From Euleptes europaea (taxonomy: Eukaryota; Chordata; Lepidosauria; Squamata; Sphaerodactylidae), in contig NC_079316.1 of assembly GCF_029931775.1 (NCBI RefSeq), positions 62,250,064 through 62,314,063 on the forward strand: 64,000 nucleotides of DNA. Direction: 5' to 3'. Within the stretch, counting starts at the first letter, position 1, and each line of letters starts with the position of its first letter. A program made the position numbers and the translations under genes. Of this stretch, positions 1 to 12,970 are shown in pieces. The notes beneath the pieces are model-generated. The model was not told where the DNA came from and ran no database searches. It worked only from the letters and a program-made list of their open reading frames with translations.

Positions 1-279
1 AAATTAAACACAGAATCAAAAAGGTAACCTGTAGGTAGGTAAACAAAGCACAAAGGTAACATAGACACAAATATGTAATCAATTCAAATACTTCTGTTCA
101 GGAGTCATAAAGTTAATCTGGTCAACAAACAAGAAGCCACATTTTAGACTCACTGAACTCTCTGAGTTGTCTTCAAGGGCAGCCGCATGTGGATAATGCT
201 GTAGTAGTCTTCAAGGTTACAGAAGCAAGCTTTGTAAAATCATCTGTTTTGCAAAACTGAACTACATTTACTGTGCATT

Positions 280-905
280 CCTGACTTCCGCCGGTGGCCG
301 CACCCAAAGGCCTTTGGAGGCCGGCGACGGCCCACGCCAGTGCAAAGGCCCACAGCGCTGGCATCCGGGAGGCGCACTCTGGCATTTGTGGCCCCAGCGC
401 CGGCGTGCAGGGCCGGCCGCTGGTCTCCGGCTGCTGCCGCGGCAGCATTGGACCCAGACGCTTACGGAGCCTGCCACCAGCGTCCAGACACCGGCAAAGG
501 CCGCAGCGGCATCCCGGGAAGCATTCCCAGGACATAACGGCGTCCTGTTAAGCGTTCCCAGGGCATAACGGCATCCCCGGAGGCATTCCTGGGGCGTTAC
601 TGCGCTGGCCAGGGGGCGGGGCTGCCATTATGCGGCCTCCTGAGTCATTTCAGCTCAGGAACACCCTTTTTTTTGGCCGAGATACACCGCCCTCATAGGG
701 TTGCATGGATTTTTGGCGCCCTGCAGCGGTTTCGGCGGTGCTGAAACCTCCTTAGGAGGCAATGCCGCTGCGTTGTCTCCTAAGCCTGGCGTACGCATTC
801 CTCTCAGGAATGCGCTGTAAGTGGCTTGCTTTTGCATGATAACAGCTTTTGCATGAACTTTCTTCCTTGAACATTTGTTGCACTCAGGCAGCTCCGCCAC
901 TCCGC
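280..905. other. CpG-dense block of unknown origin
   Basis: About 600 bp far richer in GC and CpG than its surroundings. It has loose repeats of a GGCATTCC(C)GG / CATAACGGC(A/G)TCC unit near 500-600. Open frames in it (for example 173-535 minus) show no protein family. It is either a young GC-rich repeat or a CpG island. Confidence 0.5.
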
Positions 906-2270
906 ACAGTAGACTGTCCAGTTATGGCAACTGTTCCTTCAAATCTGGGACCCCAGTAAGAGTGACAATATTCAGTAGATGGGCACCGCACAGGACCAAA
1001 CAAGCCTGTTTCTCTCTCTGGTTAAATAGCTGTATAATTATTCAAGTGTAGAATTTGTACAACACCCATTGAGAGAGTCACTATAGAGTGTTGTATTCAG
1101 AGCTGGGCATGTAATCTCATTTCTCACACTGAGACAGAGCTGGCAGAAAATATAGTCTATGTGACAGTCATGTCAAAAATTGTTACTAGGAATAAGACAG
1201 TTAAATATATGCATTTTCCCCAGGGTCACTTGCTTGTAAAGTATAGTGTCAGCATGTGACCACTAGTTTGGAAGCAGAACCATGGAATAAAGTGCTGGTG
1301 GTGGAATCTGACACAAGACAGTAATGTCTTAAAGTAATTTGTGCCCTTTAAAACTGTCATATTGTAGTTCTCATGCATGCTAATAACACATTGAGTGTGT
1401 GTAATTATTTTGTGTGTATTTGTTCCATTGGCTTTGATAAGTCTCTTTTAACTACAGTTTTTGTGTTGTAGCCATACAGTTTGTACATACATTGAGAACC
1501 AAGATTATTTCCTTTTTTAATACTTTTTTATTTTTCAAACAAACATTACAAAACATACATACAAATCAGATTCTTACATTACAATAGAACTTACTCTATA
1601 ACGTCTATTCTATTATACCTTCTTTTAATATTATATTTGTGTATCCAATAGCTCATTTCTTACTTAAATTCTTACATTCTATTATTTTTATCAGTTAACA
1701 GCAATATGCTTGAGAAATACTTTCAATTTTTCGTAAAAATCAGTGGTTGATCTATTATTAACTGAAGATGTTAGCAATAGTTACATATTCTGCTACTTTA
1801 TTTGTCCATTCAGTTACATGTGGGTAATTGTCTGCTTTCCAAGATTATTTAACATCATTGCTGTGCTAAGTGCAGTATAAGATATAATAATCACATTAAG
1901 ACAATTTACAAGCTTCCCTGAAATAATGGTCAACAAAATTATGATGCGTATTTATTATTCTTCACCTCTGTCAGAAGATACCATGACTAATGTGGGGAAT
2001 CGATAAAACACTGCTCTGTTGTTTCTTGTGGTGAGCCATTATGGCCTACACATACCCTCTCAAGCAATTAATTGGTTTCCCTTAACTTGATAGATTATAA
2101 AAGCTTCCAGGTCAAATCTGGGCTTTCAGCACTGACCTTGTCTGCTGTAGCTGGCTCTTGTTTACATGAGTGGTTGCTCCCCTGCCTACCAGATTCCACT
2201 CAGGTTTTGGTCTCTGGGATTTGTGACTTCTTTCCTGACCCATCCCCTAGGTTGTAAGTGGCCCAATAGC
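906..2270. other. AT-rich intergenic DNA
   Basis: No gene seen. 1510-1870 is very AT-rich and may be the 3' UTR of a LINE in reverse; not classified. Confidence 0.4.
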
Positions 2271-2410
2271 TAGGGTTGCCAGCTCTGGGTTGGGAAGTAC
2301 CTGAAGCTTTTGGGGGCGGAGCCTGAGACAGGTGGGGTTTGGAGAGGGGAGAGACTTCAATGTCATAGAGTCCAATTGCCAAAGCAGCCATTTTCTCCAG
2401 GGGAACTGAT
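2271..2410 (-). mobile_element. hAT-like MITE (TAGGGTTGCC family), truncated
   Basis: One end TAGGGTTGCC and the GC-rich half are present; the copy stops within the GGGAACTGATC segment and lacks its other end. The strand is set relative to copies that begin TAGGGTTGCCAACCTCCAGG. Confidence 0.8.
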
Positions 2411-2740
2411 CAGGAGTAAGTCAAATGTGCGGAAAAGCCCAGAGAGAAAGAGAGAGGCTGACTTTCAAGTGTGTCAACACCTTTCCTTTCAAAATATAAC
2501 ATTTTTTTCAGATGCTCTGGTAACAAAATGATTAAGAGCATGGGCAGAGTCCCCTTAATTTAACACTAAGGGTGCAATTCTGTGCACGTGTAGTAAGATG
2601 GGAGTCCTTCTATATTCAGCAGGAATTCTCAAGCAAAATTGCAGCCTGGAAGGGGAATAGTTTTCTTTGGGGAGGGAACTTTATATTGGGAAGGAGGAAG
2701 CTCCAACCTTTTCCCTTAAGTACATATTATGTTCAACAAC

Positions 2741-2948
2741 TAGGGTTGCCAACCTCCAGGTAGTAGCTGGAAATCTCCTGCTATTACAGCTGATCTCCAG
2801 CCGCTAGAGATCAATTCACCTGGAGAAAATGGCCACTTTGGCAATTGGACTCTATGGCATTGAAGTCCCTCCCTCCCCAAACCCCACCCTCCTCAGCTTC
2901 CACCCCCAAAAACTCCTGCCGGTGGTGAAGAAGGACCTGGCAACCTTA
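2741..2948 (+). mobile_element. hAT-like MITE (TAGGGTTGCC family), full length
   Basis: 208 bp with ends TAGGGTTGCC and GGCAACCTTA. It is flanked by a perfect 8-bp target duplication TCAACAAC (2733-2740 and 2949-2956). It codes for nothing; open frames starting MATLAIGLYG across copies are by-products of the shared sequence. Confidence 0.9.
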
Positions 2949-3873
2949 TCAACAACTGAGTTACTGAAGAAGTTACTTTTCACCACCCTTCTTCTTCACT
3001 TTTTCAGAGCCAGAACTTGTCTACAAATAATTACTATTAATTACCAATATCAATTTGCCCGGATCTGTGTAATCTGTGTAATCATGTTATGGACTGTCCG
3101 TCACTACATCCCATTTCAAAGAGTTCATAGGTCAACTGATTTCTTTATAGTAATATTGATGGGAAAAACGTTAAATAATGAAGAGCAGGACAGAAAAATG
3201 TAATGAAGTATCCAGATGATTACAAGCAACTGTAACCTTTCAAAAACCTCTAGCAATCATGGAGATAGTCACTTTCCGCAATCCTTAATGTGCAGAATAT
3301 ATTGAAGAAATAGAACATGTCCTAACCTCAGTTGTGAACATTGCCTGAAATATAAAGTATCAGTTTAGGTATATGTATGTAATATTGTAGTAATTACCCA
3401 CAAAATGAACATTTTCCATCTGGCAGCCCTGGGAAAAGCAAACCTGGGATGTCTCCTTAAAAAGCCATCCCATAATATACTCAGTGGGAACAGATACTCT
3501 GAGATAATCCTACTGTACTTTTCCTGGTCATGGTTCATTTCCATTAATGAATTGAGCAAACAGGATTATTTCATCAAGAAATGATGCTTATAAATGTTTC
3601 TGGTAGACTAAGATGCATGGACCCATTTGGCTGGCTGCTTTACCTGACAATTTGTGTTTGGTGTGAGCAGCAGGCAGCTTCCTCCCTTCAAAACAATTCT
3701 GTAGTCTACATACCTATCAATGTATGATTGCATCAGTTAAGCATGCTTGGGGGCCAGGGAAACATAATTTCTATAGGAGATAAATATGCTTGTACCATAC
3801 AAGGGAAAAACAGAAAGGTCATTTGTGCAAATATTTACACAGACTATATGAAGTTCCAAGAAAGGGCAATATA

Positions 3874-4283
3874 TAGGGTTGCCAGGTCCCTCTTCACCAC
3901 CGGCAGGAGATTTTGGGGGTGGAGCCTGAGGAGGGGAGGGACTTCAATGCCAAATAGGGTTGCCAACCTCCAGGTACTAGCTGGAGATCTCCTGTTATTA
4001 CAACTGATCTCCTGCTGATAGAGATCAGTTCACCTGGAGAAAATGGCCACTTTGCCAATTGGACTCTATGGCATTGAAGTCCCACCCCTCCCCAAACCCC
4101 ACCCTCCTCAGGCTCCGCCCCAAAAACCTCCCTCCAGTGGCGAGGAGGGACCTGGCAATCCTAACGCCATAGAGCCCAATTGCCAAAATGGCCATTTTCT
4201 CCAGGGGAACTGATCTCTATCGGCTGGAGATCAGTTGTAATAGCAGGAGATTTCCAGCTAGTACTTGGAGGTTGGCAACCCTA
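3874..4283 (-). mobile_element. hAT-like MITE split by a second copy of itself
   Basis: The outer copy runs 3874-3954 and resumes 4164-4283, in minus orientation. Between the halves sits an inner plus-strand copy of the same family. Both outer ends (TAGGGTTGCC and GGCAACCCTA) are intact, but no clear outer target duplication remains, so it is the older insertion. Confidence 0.88.
3955..4163 (+). mobile_element. hAT-like MITE nested in an older copy
   Basis: 209 bp inserted into the outer MITE. The flanks ATGCCAAA and ACGCCATA are an 8-bp duplication of a site read as ATGCCATA in other copies, with one later change on each side. Confidence 0.88.
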
Positions 4284-5597
4284 ACTCCAGCTTTTTATCA
4301 GCTAGACCAACACACCTACTTTGAGTTCTCTGCTGCCTGAAAAGTAAATGCCTCTGTCTTCCTGTTGCAACCCTACGAAACTGGCTGGCAGGGACCTTCA
4401 TTTTTGACAGGGCCTCATCAGGTTTATGAAATAGCTTCTTTCCCTGGAAGTAAAGAAGAAATGCTCTATTGTTTCCCAATCCAAAGTCAAGTAATTATTG
4501 GAGAAAGTAGATCAGAGTTTCTGGTTTTGCTAAGCTGCCAGACAGAACCAGTGGGGTCTGGGGGGGGGAGTAGAAAAGGAGCTTCCTGTGAGAGACTAAT
4601 TTGTTTTCACAATAAATTCACATCCTATAGCAAGAAGGGGGAGTGCATCGACCCAACAGCTTGTCCTCTTCCCCTCAGGCTTCTTGTACACCAGCTGATG
4701 AAGCATTTCCTAGAAACCTGCCCAGCCCTGATGCAGGAGACCCGCCTTTTCAGAGGTCAATAACCTTTCCGAAATTGGCCGCCAGATCTTTAAAGCCTCC
4801 CATTAGCAACACTCTGCCAATTACAATTATACATTTACCAGAGATACGGTTTGAGGCTTACAGTTCCTGTCCGTGTTGCTGCCTCCCTAAAAATGAATTA
4901 AGCGTTAAGACCCTGGATCTAACCGCAAGTGGTTTCATATAAGAAAAGGATTTCAGAGTCTGACTTGAGATTCCGAGAAGTTGGAGCCGGTGGACTTTTT
5001 CTTTTTTTCTTTTTGGGTGCAACGCAAACGTAAACACACCTGTGCTATTCAAGGGTATTTTGTAACTCGAACGAAATCCAACTCTGTGATAGGAGGAACA
5101 CTGCCCTTCATGTGGCTTAGAACTACTTGTGTTAAGAGTCCCAGACACCTGACCTGAGAGTATGTGTGGTGATGCTAAGGACCTGGATAAACTTCGGTAT
5201 ACATAGCAATGAGTCCTTCAACTGCCCTGCTTTTGTTTCAAACTCAGTTCATGTCAGGGCAAACTCATGCAAACAAGGTGGCAGTGCAATCTTTAGCCCT
5301 TTTTCAGTCGTAAGACCCACTGAACAGACCTGAGTGAAATTCTGAGTAGGTCTACTTAGGATTGCTCTCTGGGTGTTCAGGCCCCATTACTGGCCTCTGA
5401 ATGAAGAAATAAGAGTAGCAATTTAATACCGTGGCATTATTCACTATAGCGTCATTCCATTGGACTATCACCTCTTTTCTCTCCATATATACACTGGGGT
5501 AGTCCCAGAAGGATTGAAAAACTAGGCGTTCATTCCAAGAGCTCCGTGTGAGTCAATCAAGCATCCAGTGAGTAAATCATGAGTGATACTGTTGTTG
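4284..5597. other. Intergenic, nothing recognised
   Basis: Open frames such as 4365-4763 plus have no family resemblance. A G run lies at 4560-4569. Confidence 0.5.
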
Positions 5598-5824
5598 AAG
5601 GGAGTCGGATTCTAACCAGGAGAACCAGGTTGGCTTCCCCACTCCTCCACATGAAGCCTGCTGGGTGACCTTGGGCTAGTCACAGTTCTCTCAGAACTCT
5701 CCCAACCCCACCTACCTCACATGGTGTCTGTTGTGGGGAGTGGAAGGGAAGGTAATTGTAAGCTGGTTTGAGACTCCTTAAGGGTAGAGAAAATTGGGGT
5801 ATAAAAACCAATTCTTATTCTTCT
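5598..5824 (+). repeat. tRNA-derived squamate SINE
   Basis: The head is partly lost. The body is typical (CTCCACATGAAGCCTGCTGG, GGTGTCTGTTGTGGGGAG) and the tail runs into GGGGTATAAAAACCAATTCT and a TTC-type repeat. Confidence 0.85.
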
Positions 5825-5867
5825 CAAAATGGTTAGTTTGTTTGCTAGCTCTTAATTTTCTTATGAT

Positions 5868-6178
5868 AAATTGTGGAATTCACTGCCAGTGGACGTAATG
5901 GTGTCCATAAGCAGAGATGACTTTAAGAGGAGATGAGACAGATTCATGGAGGGTAGGTCCATCGGTGGCTTCTAGCCATTGTGACTAAAGAGAATAGTCA
6001 GATGCAGTATACCTCTAAACACCAGTGTTAAGAAGCAGCATCAGGGAAATGTCATGACCTCTATGCCCTATTTGTTTGTCCTGCAGGACAACTGATAGCC
6101 TACTGTGTGGTATAGGATGCTGGGCTAGATGGGCTAGTGTTCTGATCCAGCACAGGTTTTCCTAGGTTCATGTATGTC
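5868..6178 (+). mobile_element. CR1 LINE 3' end
   Basis: The end of the ORF2 coding region (TTGTGGAATTCACTGCC, then AGAGATGACTTTAAGAGGAG) is followed by the 3' UTR (GGCTAGATGGGCTAGTGTTC) and TTCATGTATG. It is 5'-truncated, as usual for CR1. Confidence 0.85.
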
Positions 6179-6441
6179 CGTATCTATAGGCTCCTTCTCA
6201 GTTTAAAACTGGCAGCGTGTTCCTCAAGATAAAAAGTATTCTCTATCCCCTTACCAACCTAGTTCTCAGACAAGTCCCTACAACAGGGACTCTACTGTTA
6301 TCTCTACTGAATTTGGTTTATTAGTAACAGAGACCTCTACTACTATTTACATTTCTTTAATACACAATGCATTATTAATGTCACTATAACCCTATAATTA
6401 AAAAGCCCACTTTCCTCTCTGTAAATGTATCAATGTACACA

Positions 6442-6748
6442 GAAGAAGAAGAGTTGGTTTTTACATGCCGACTTTCTCTACCACTTAAGGGAGACTCAAA
6501 CCGGTTTACTATCACCTTCCTTTCCCTTCCCCACAACAGACACCCTGTGAGGTAGATGAGGCTGAGAGACTGTGACTAGCCCAAGGTCACCCAGCTGCCT
6601 TCATGTGTAGGAGTGGGGAAACCAACCCAGTTCACCAGACTAGCGTCTCCCACTCATATGCAGGAGTGGGGAATCAAACCTGGTTCTCCAGATCAGAGCC
6701 CACCGCTCCAAACCACCACTATTAACCACCACACCTTGCTGGCTCTCA
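6442..6748 (-). repeat. tRNA-derived squamate SINE
   Basis: A near full copy in minus orientation. It runs from the GAAGAAGAAG tail through the duplicated CCACTCCTACACATGAAG-type units to the tRNA head ending GCCAGC near 6748. Confidence 0.88.
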
Positions 6749-8719
6749 CATACCACCGCAGTATACAGCATGTATAACAGAACATAGCAAGACTGGTCGA
6801 AAGATCTGACTTGAATAATCTCACAGAGGAATAAAGGAAATAGCCCAATATTTCCTGTCCTGTCAGTAGACTCTTGGTCTGCAATCAATTATATTTTGCT
6901 GGCAATATTCTTGTGATAAATAGGAACTTACTCAAGTAAAAAAAAGTCAATGGTTTTCAGCCTATCGATATCTGGAATTTCTGGTGGCAGTGGGTTGGGT
7001 GGGGTGCTATATTGATAAAACCAGGAAAGTGAGACTGAATAAGAACATTGAGGAGAACTTGTTTGATCTAATTTAATCCATTTGTTTGTGATTTGGTTTT
7101 TGTTTCACAGTGACATTTTCCCTCAAATCTTCCCGCAGGTGAAAGAGAGTTGACACAACAGGCCATGATAGTCCCCAAAGTCTATGATGTCAACACCTGT
7201 AGTCAGTTTTTTAAAGTTCTTATGGATGGTTTTATCAACAAAGTATTGTTTAAGTAAACTCCAAAACATGAGAGGTTTACCTCACTGGCTGTCTCAGTTC
7301 TCTTTTTTATTATTTCTGCTTGTGTAACTACTGTTACACGGATGGCTTCCATTTATCCCGTGACTGCAACAAGATTATTATGGTGAAACCAGGTGCTTGT
7401 TTAAACAAAATATGCCTTACTGAAGAGCTTCAGAACAGACCGCGGTGGTTTAGTGGCAAGGAAAACTACCATCTGGTGGAATTTTTCACTGAAAAACTAT
7501 TTTGGGTTGTTTCTGCTTCCATGTAACAGAGAGGGGAACATATAGGCCTCACCTATATAGCTTTTGAGTCAATGGTTCCAGAAGTGCCCTCACTCTGGCT
7601 GTCAAACCAAGTGAATGGAAGCCTGCCTTTAGATCAAGATGGTCCCTTGCCTTAATAATGAAGCATAAAAACGATGACAGACCCAACACAGCGGCAGTGA
7701 ATTTCCGTACTCCATCCCTGGGTTGGTCCATTTATTGTGAAATTGCCATAATTTGTCCACACTGTTTTTATGATGGACCTTGATGATGTAGTCAGCCCAT
7801 TGCATTCCGGTATTTCATTTCCTATATTTTCTCAGTCAGATTTGTGGGGAGGGGGGTTTACACTTGAAATGAAGATTGCAATGCAGAGCCAGCCTGCCAG
7901 CCAGCCATGAGGGCTGCTGCTTATTTAAATCTTCTGTTATTATTTCTTCCTTATTCTTCGATTCTTTCTTCATTCACAGTGCCAGTGCCCCAGTATTCCT
8001 TAATGGATCTTTTACCTGGGCAGAGGAAGAAGATTTTAATTACTTCTTTTTTCCTGTGCAGTAAATGTGATTGTTCGTGTATTTGTGTGTGTGTGTGTAA
8101 TTATGAAATAACTATTATGATAAATAAAAATCAAGAGATTGCCTCTGTTGTTTTAAAGCAGCTTACGATTTTCCATTGTTCTTAATTAATTACTTCCTGT
8201 TCACTCATAGTTCCCTGGGCATACCGGAATGTTATCCTAATCAGTTTCTTTCTCTGTGGGGAGGGAAGGTTTTAATTATTGGATTTCTCTTGGCTACAAA
8301 GTATGGTCATTTATGTTTTTAGTTTCATAATGGTAGTTTCATAATTGTGAAGAATTTTTTAAAATAATGAACAATCACATTTGCTGCAAAGAAAAAAAAG
8401 AAAAGAAATGATGAAGGCCTTGACCCCACCAGGTAAAGGATGCATTCTGGAATGCTGGCTCACAACAAGTTAATAGGAAATGACAGCAGAAGCAGCCAGG
8501 AAGTAAGCCAGGAATCCTCTGAACTTGTATCTCTCTGGAAAAGGTGTTCCCAGATATATAAGGGGAACAAAGTGCTATGTGTTGAACCCTCATTTCAATG
8601 CCTTTTGCAGCTGAATTTGGAAAAGGAATCCTTCAGCAGAGCAAAGAGATAATTGTGTGAACCCAGCCCATTCTTTATGCCTCAACTGAACTGCAGGCAA
8701 ATAAGGATGATTTCAGGGG
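6749..8719. other. Intergenic, nothing recognised
   Basis: No gene or repeat family identified. A short (GT)n lies near 8085-8097. Confidence 0.5.
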
Positions 8720-9288
8720 ACTAGAGCAACTGCCCTATGAGAAGTGGTTAAAACACTTAAGGCTGTTTAGCTTGGAAAGAAGGCGGTTAAGGAGAGACAT
8801 AATAGAGAGGTCTATAAAATTATGCATGATATGGAGAGAGTGGACAGGGAGAAGCTTTTCCCCCTCTCCCATAATACTAGAACATGGGGTCATCTGCTGA
8901 AGCTGGAGGGTGAGAGATTTAAAACAGATAAAAGGAAGTATTTCTTCACACAACGCATAGTTAAATTGTGGAACTCCCTGCCCTAGGATGTGGTGATGGC
9001 TGCCAACTTGGAAGACTTTAAGAGGGGAGTGGACATGTTCATGGAGGAGAGGGGTATTCATCACTACTAGTAAAAAATGGATTCTAGTCATGATGCATCC
9101 CTATTCTCTCCAGGATCAGAGGAGCATGCCTATTATATTAGGTGCTGTGGAACACAGGCAGGATAATGCTGTTGCAGTCATCTTGTTTGTGGGCTTCCTA
9201 GAGGCACCTGGGTTGCCACTGTGTGAACAGACTGATGAACTTGATGGACCTTGGTCTGATTCACCATGGCCTTTCTTATGTTCTTATG
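8720..9288 (+). mobile_element. CR1 LINE 3' end, ORF2 C-terminus
   Basis: It contains the C-terminal ORF2 signature (TTTAGCTTGGAAAGAAGGCG, TTAAGGAGAGACATAATAGA), the 3' UTR and the terminal repeat TTCTTATGTTCTTATG that ends CR1 elements. Several stops and shifts show it is dead. Confidence 0.9.
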
Positions 9289-9483
9289 AGGGTCAGGAAG
9301 TTCTGAGTGGGTTGGCTTAGATCACTTTTCCGCCGTGTCCTTTCATGTTGCTCCTCTATTGCTGACTGGATTGAGGTAGAAAGGGGCTGAGACACCAGAA
9401 ACTTTCCCTCCATTATCAGATACAAATAACAAATTGTACCCAGGTAGTGTCAACAGGGCTTCTCTCCCACCTGGGGGAGGGGC

Positions 9484-9692
9484 TAGGGTTGCCAGGGCCC
9501 TCTTTGCCACTGGCAGGAGGTTTTTGGGGTGGAGCCTGAGGAGGGCGTGGTTTGGGGAGGAGAGGGACTTCAGTGCCATAGAGTCCAATTGCCAATGTGG
9601 CCATTTTCTCCAGGTGAACTGATCTCTATCGTCTGAAGATCAGTTGTAATAGCAGGAGATCTCCAGCTAGTACCTGGAAGTTGGCAACCCTA
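9484..9692 (-). mobile_element. hAT-like MITE (TAGGGTTGCC family)
   Basis: 209-bp copy with both TAGGGTTGCC ends. No convincing target duplication is left, which suggests an old insertion. Confidence 0.88.
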
Positions 9693-12600
9693 GGTTGGGT
9701 TCTAGCAGCAGAAGGGGGGGGGCAATGACAGCAACCCTAACTATTGTTATCACTAAACTATTTAGAGCTGTTAGAGAAGACTCAAGAGGGTTTTCTATAT
9801 CTGTATACAAAAATATCAGTAGATCCCAGCCAGCATACCTGAGGAACACCTTGCTCTGTGTAACCAGATAAAGGTGGGTTCTGGCTCTTAAAAGCTTAAG
9901 CTCTGCAATAAATATGTTAGTTTTGAAGGTGCTCCAGTACTTTTTGTTGTTTTGCCCTCTAGTCTATTCCTTGGGCTGATAAGAGATTTTGTATTATGAT
10001 TGTCAGGTAACCAGGCTTCATCAAGAGATGAAAAATATCAAAGGATCTTTGGTCCTTAGGAACACTTCTTGCCATTAACTAAGACAAGGAAGGAGACCAA
10101 GAGTTCTGGCAGAGCTAAGCTCTCTGAAAGGTCATTTTCCCTGTAGATCTCCTGTTTATTGTAAACAGTCTGCTGGATGGCAACATAGATGGGATGAAGA
10201 ATTTTATTATAGATTATATGAAATAATGTAATCTTCTGTTGCTGCCCTAAGTTTATTTAGATGAAACGGTAAGAAAAACTAAAAGTAAGGATAAGAGAAC
10301 ACAAAAGCAACATTTAAAAATAGCAGGAAAAGTGCATCATTTTCAACTCTGAACCTGTTTCAAGAGTACAAAAACAACCCCACAGATTTTTCTTTCTATG
10401 CAATTGAGATGGTATCTTCCAAGAATGAAAGGAAGTGTTTAAAAGGGAAACCGTGTAAAGGATTAAATGATCATTTACATTTCTCCCCTCTGCCACAAAC
10501 ATAAATTTTAGCATTTGACATGAGAATCTTGCATAACACATAGAAGTAAGTTTATAGTGACAGAGGATTGGTTCCAGCCAGCTTTTCTGCTCAACCTTGG
10601 CCAAGTTCCCTCCTTATTATAAAGCCCCATTCCTTGGGGCTTTTGTCCATGCAGGTTCCATGATCCTCACTTCTTCACCAGTGGAAAAAGTTTTTGGATC
10701 CAACCCAAAAGGTTTAAGTGGGGGAGGGGGGGAAGAGAGAGAGGATATTTTTCTTTTTATTTTGTCATGGATTGGTACAGTTCTCTTGTCTCCAAATTCC
10801 AGAATCAATCTGCTTGGATTACCTTTGGTATCATTCAGTGTAACCAGCTGCAACAGGGAAGGACCCAATCTTGTAGACTCTTGTAACTGGACTTTATTAC
10901 CAAGAATTGACTTTCGGCTAAGTTTTAGGCTAAGTAATTGAGTTTAGGCCTAGAAAGGTAAATAATGTTGATGGTTATAATATTACACACATTGATATCT
11001 TTCATAGCAAGGGAAAGCAAAGCCATCAGTAAAGTCTGGTTCACATTAAAATTCTATTGGCTTAAGAAATACTCTTTCCCATAAACAAGGTTATTTTTTA
11101 GTTTCTGGCATGCATGCAACAGGCATCCTACCCAAAACTAGGAAATGTGTACAAATCCTTTTTTGTTCCTTTATTCCTTTGACATTAAAAAAAAATGGCA
11201 GAACAGGTTAGTTTCTTTTTATTGCCGTGATCTGTTTTGAAGCTGAGCCCTGGTAGTACCAGGTTTTGATCCTGAAACCATACCACAGCTTGACTTGAAA
11301 CCACAATTTCTTAGATACAGACATTGGTCTATTGGGAAGAACTTCTATCTCTTGGTGACATCATAATAAATTATCATCGGTTCTTCTATAGAACAAACTA
11401 TATTTTTGCAAGTCTAGAATCTAGGTAATCTCAGTTCTTTGCTGTCAAAAGAATGTGATTCTAGATCTCTTGGTTGTGGACAATAGTTTGTCAGTTCAAG
11501 ATCAGTGCAGCTGTGGATGATGTTGCATAAAATCTAACGGTGGGCTAAGCCTTGATCCACCCACCACAGCCCTACTACACTTGACTCTTTCAACAGAGGC
11601 CAGATATGGACATGAATCAAAGTGGATTATCTAGTTTGGTCCTCAATGGATAAGATCCTGGAAAGGCTGTAATCAAAGCTGATTGGATCCAACCCAGAAA
11701 ATTTAAGCCAGTGAAAGAGAAGAAAACCTGGGTCTTTTATGCATGGCTGTTTTACTCACTGTCACCCCTCCAATTTCCCTGCATTTTGCCTGCGTTCTGA
11801 GGGACCTGTTTTATCTCGAATTTGAAAACGTGGGGGAAACACATGGGGAAAGCGAGGTATATGAAAAAGTATATTTCAGTTCATGAACAACTTGGATCTC
11901 CATTTGTACAGTTAGGATTTCGTATGCATAACCGTTTGGAACTCAAAATATAAATGAAATGAAAGTAAATAAGAACAATGTTTTATTTAAGAAACCTGGT
12001 GAAGTCACTACAGTTACTTTTGTATTAGGACTTTGTGCACCGTATAAAACTCTGTATACTAACTGCAAAGAAATAACTAAAATAAGAAATAACTAAAATA
12101 GTATTTTTGACTTTCAACCTTCCAAAGCCTCCTTTATTGACATTAGAATTTTAGAATGAGCTAACTAGATTGAACCACCTAAGTAGCAATGCATCAATAT
12201 TCACTCTAAATTTTCACTTAAAAAAAAAAAAAAAAAAGCTCAATGCAGTTCATGGTATGTTACAAGCACCACATAAGTTAAACAGCTTCTTTTAAAGGGA
12301 GAGTTATGAGATGTGCAATACTCCTTTGTTGTAGAATTTGGGCAAAACTATAAGGCTTATAACAAGTAGAAAAAAACTAAAACCAATCTTCAGATTTGGC
12401 TGGAGCTGATTAAGTGTGTTGCTGAATTTTGGGGGAACTAGTTGGTCAGTCTGGGGTGGAAGCAACCACCCAATTTGGGGAGGCATTTAGTACATTTTGC
12501 TGTGTGTTCGTCCAGATCCAGCTGTAGCCCTGCAGACCCAGGCTAGGCAGATCCTGGAACATCAATGCTTCGAGGCTTCTGCACCTGTTATGGCTTGCAC

Positions 12601-12764
12601 AGCATGAACTGAACCTTGGGACTTGCATTCCTATGAAGCTGCATACTCAACAGATGTGTGGTAGCATCTAAGGCCTCCATGGCTGAAAAGCATGTTGGTC
12701 CTATGCCCTCCTCTTCTTTAATGACTTCACTGGGAAGTTGCCATACAAACAGTTGAGGTTTCTA
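9693..12764. other. Intergenic, nothing recognised
   Basis: 3 kb of AT-rich DNA with no exon-like frame and no repeat family I know, apart from the poly-A run. Confidence 0.5.
12220..12237 (+). repeat. Poly-A run
   Basis: 18 adenines in unique AT-rich DNA; no retroposon body was recognised before it. Confidence 0.8.
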
Positions 12765-12970
12765 TAGGGTTGCCAACCTCCAGGTACTAGCTGGAGGTCT
12801 CCTGCTATTACTGATCTCCAACTGATAGAGATCGGTTCAGCTGGAGAGAATGGCTGCTTTGGCAATTGGACACTATGGCACTGAAGTCCCTCCCCTCCCC
12901 AAACCCCACCCTCCTCAGTCTCCGCCCCAAAAACCTACTGCCCGTGACAAAGAGGGACCTGGCAACCCTA
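12765..12970 (+). mobile_element. hAT-like MITE (TAGGGTTGCC family)
   Basis: 206 bp with both ends intact. The flanks GGTTTCTA and AACTTCTA share TTCTA, a decayed 8-bp target duplication with transition differences. Confidence 0.88.

Noticed and set aside
173-535. 120-codon frame in the CpG-dense block
   Set aside because: No family resemblance; long frames in several phases are expected in GC-rich DNA, and the composition explains it.
2829-3203. Frames starting MATLAIGLYG / MAALAIGLYG at several places
   Set aside because: They recur because the MITE recurs; the peptide is a by-product of the element.
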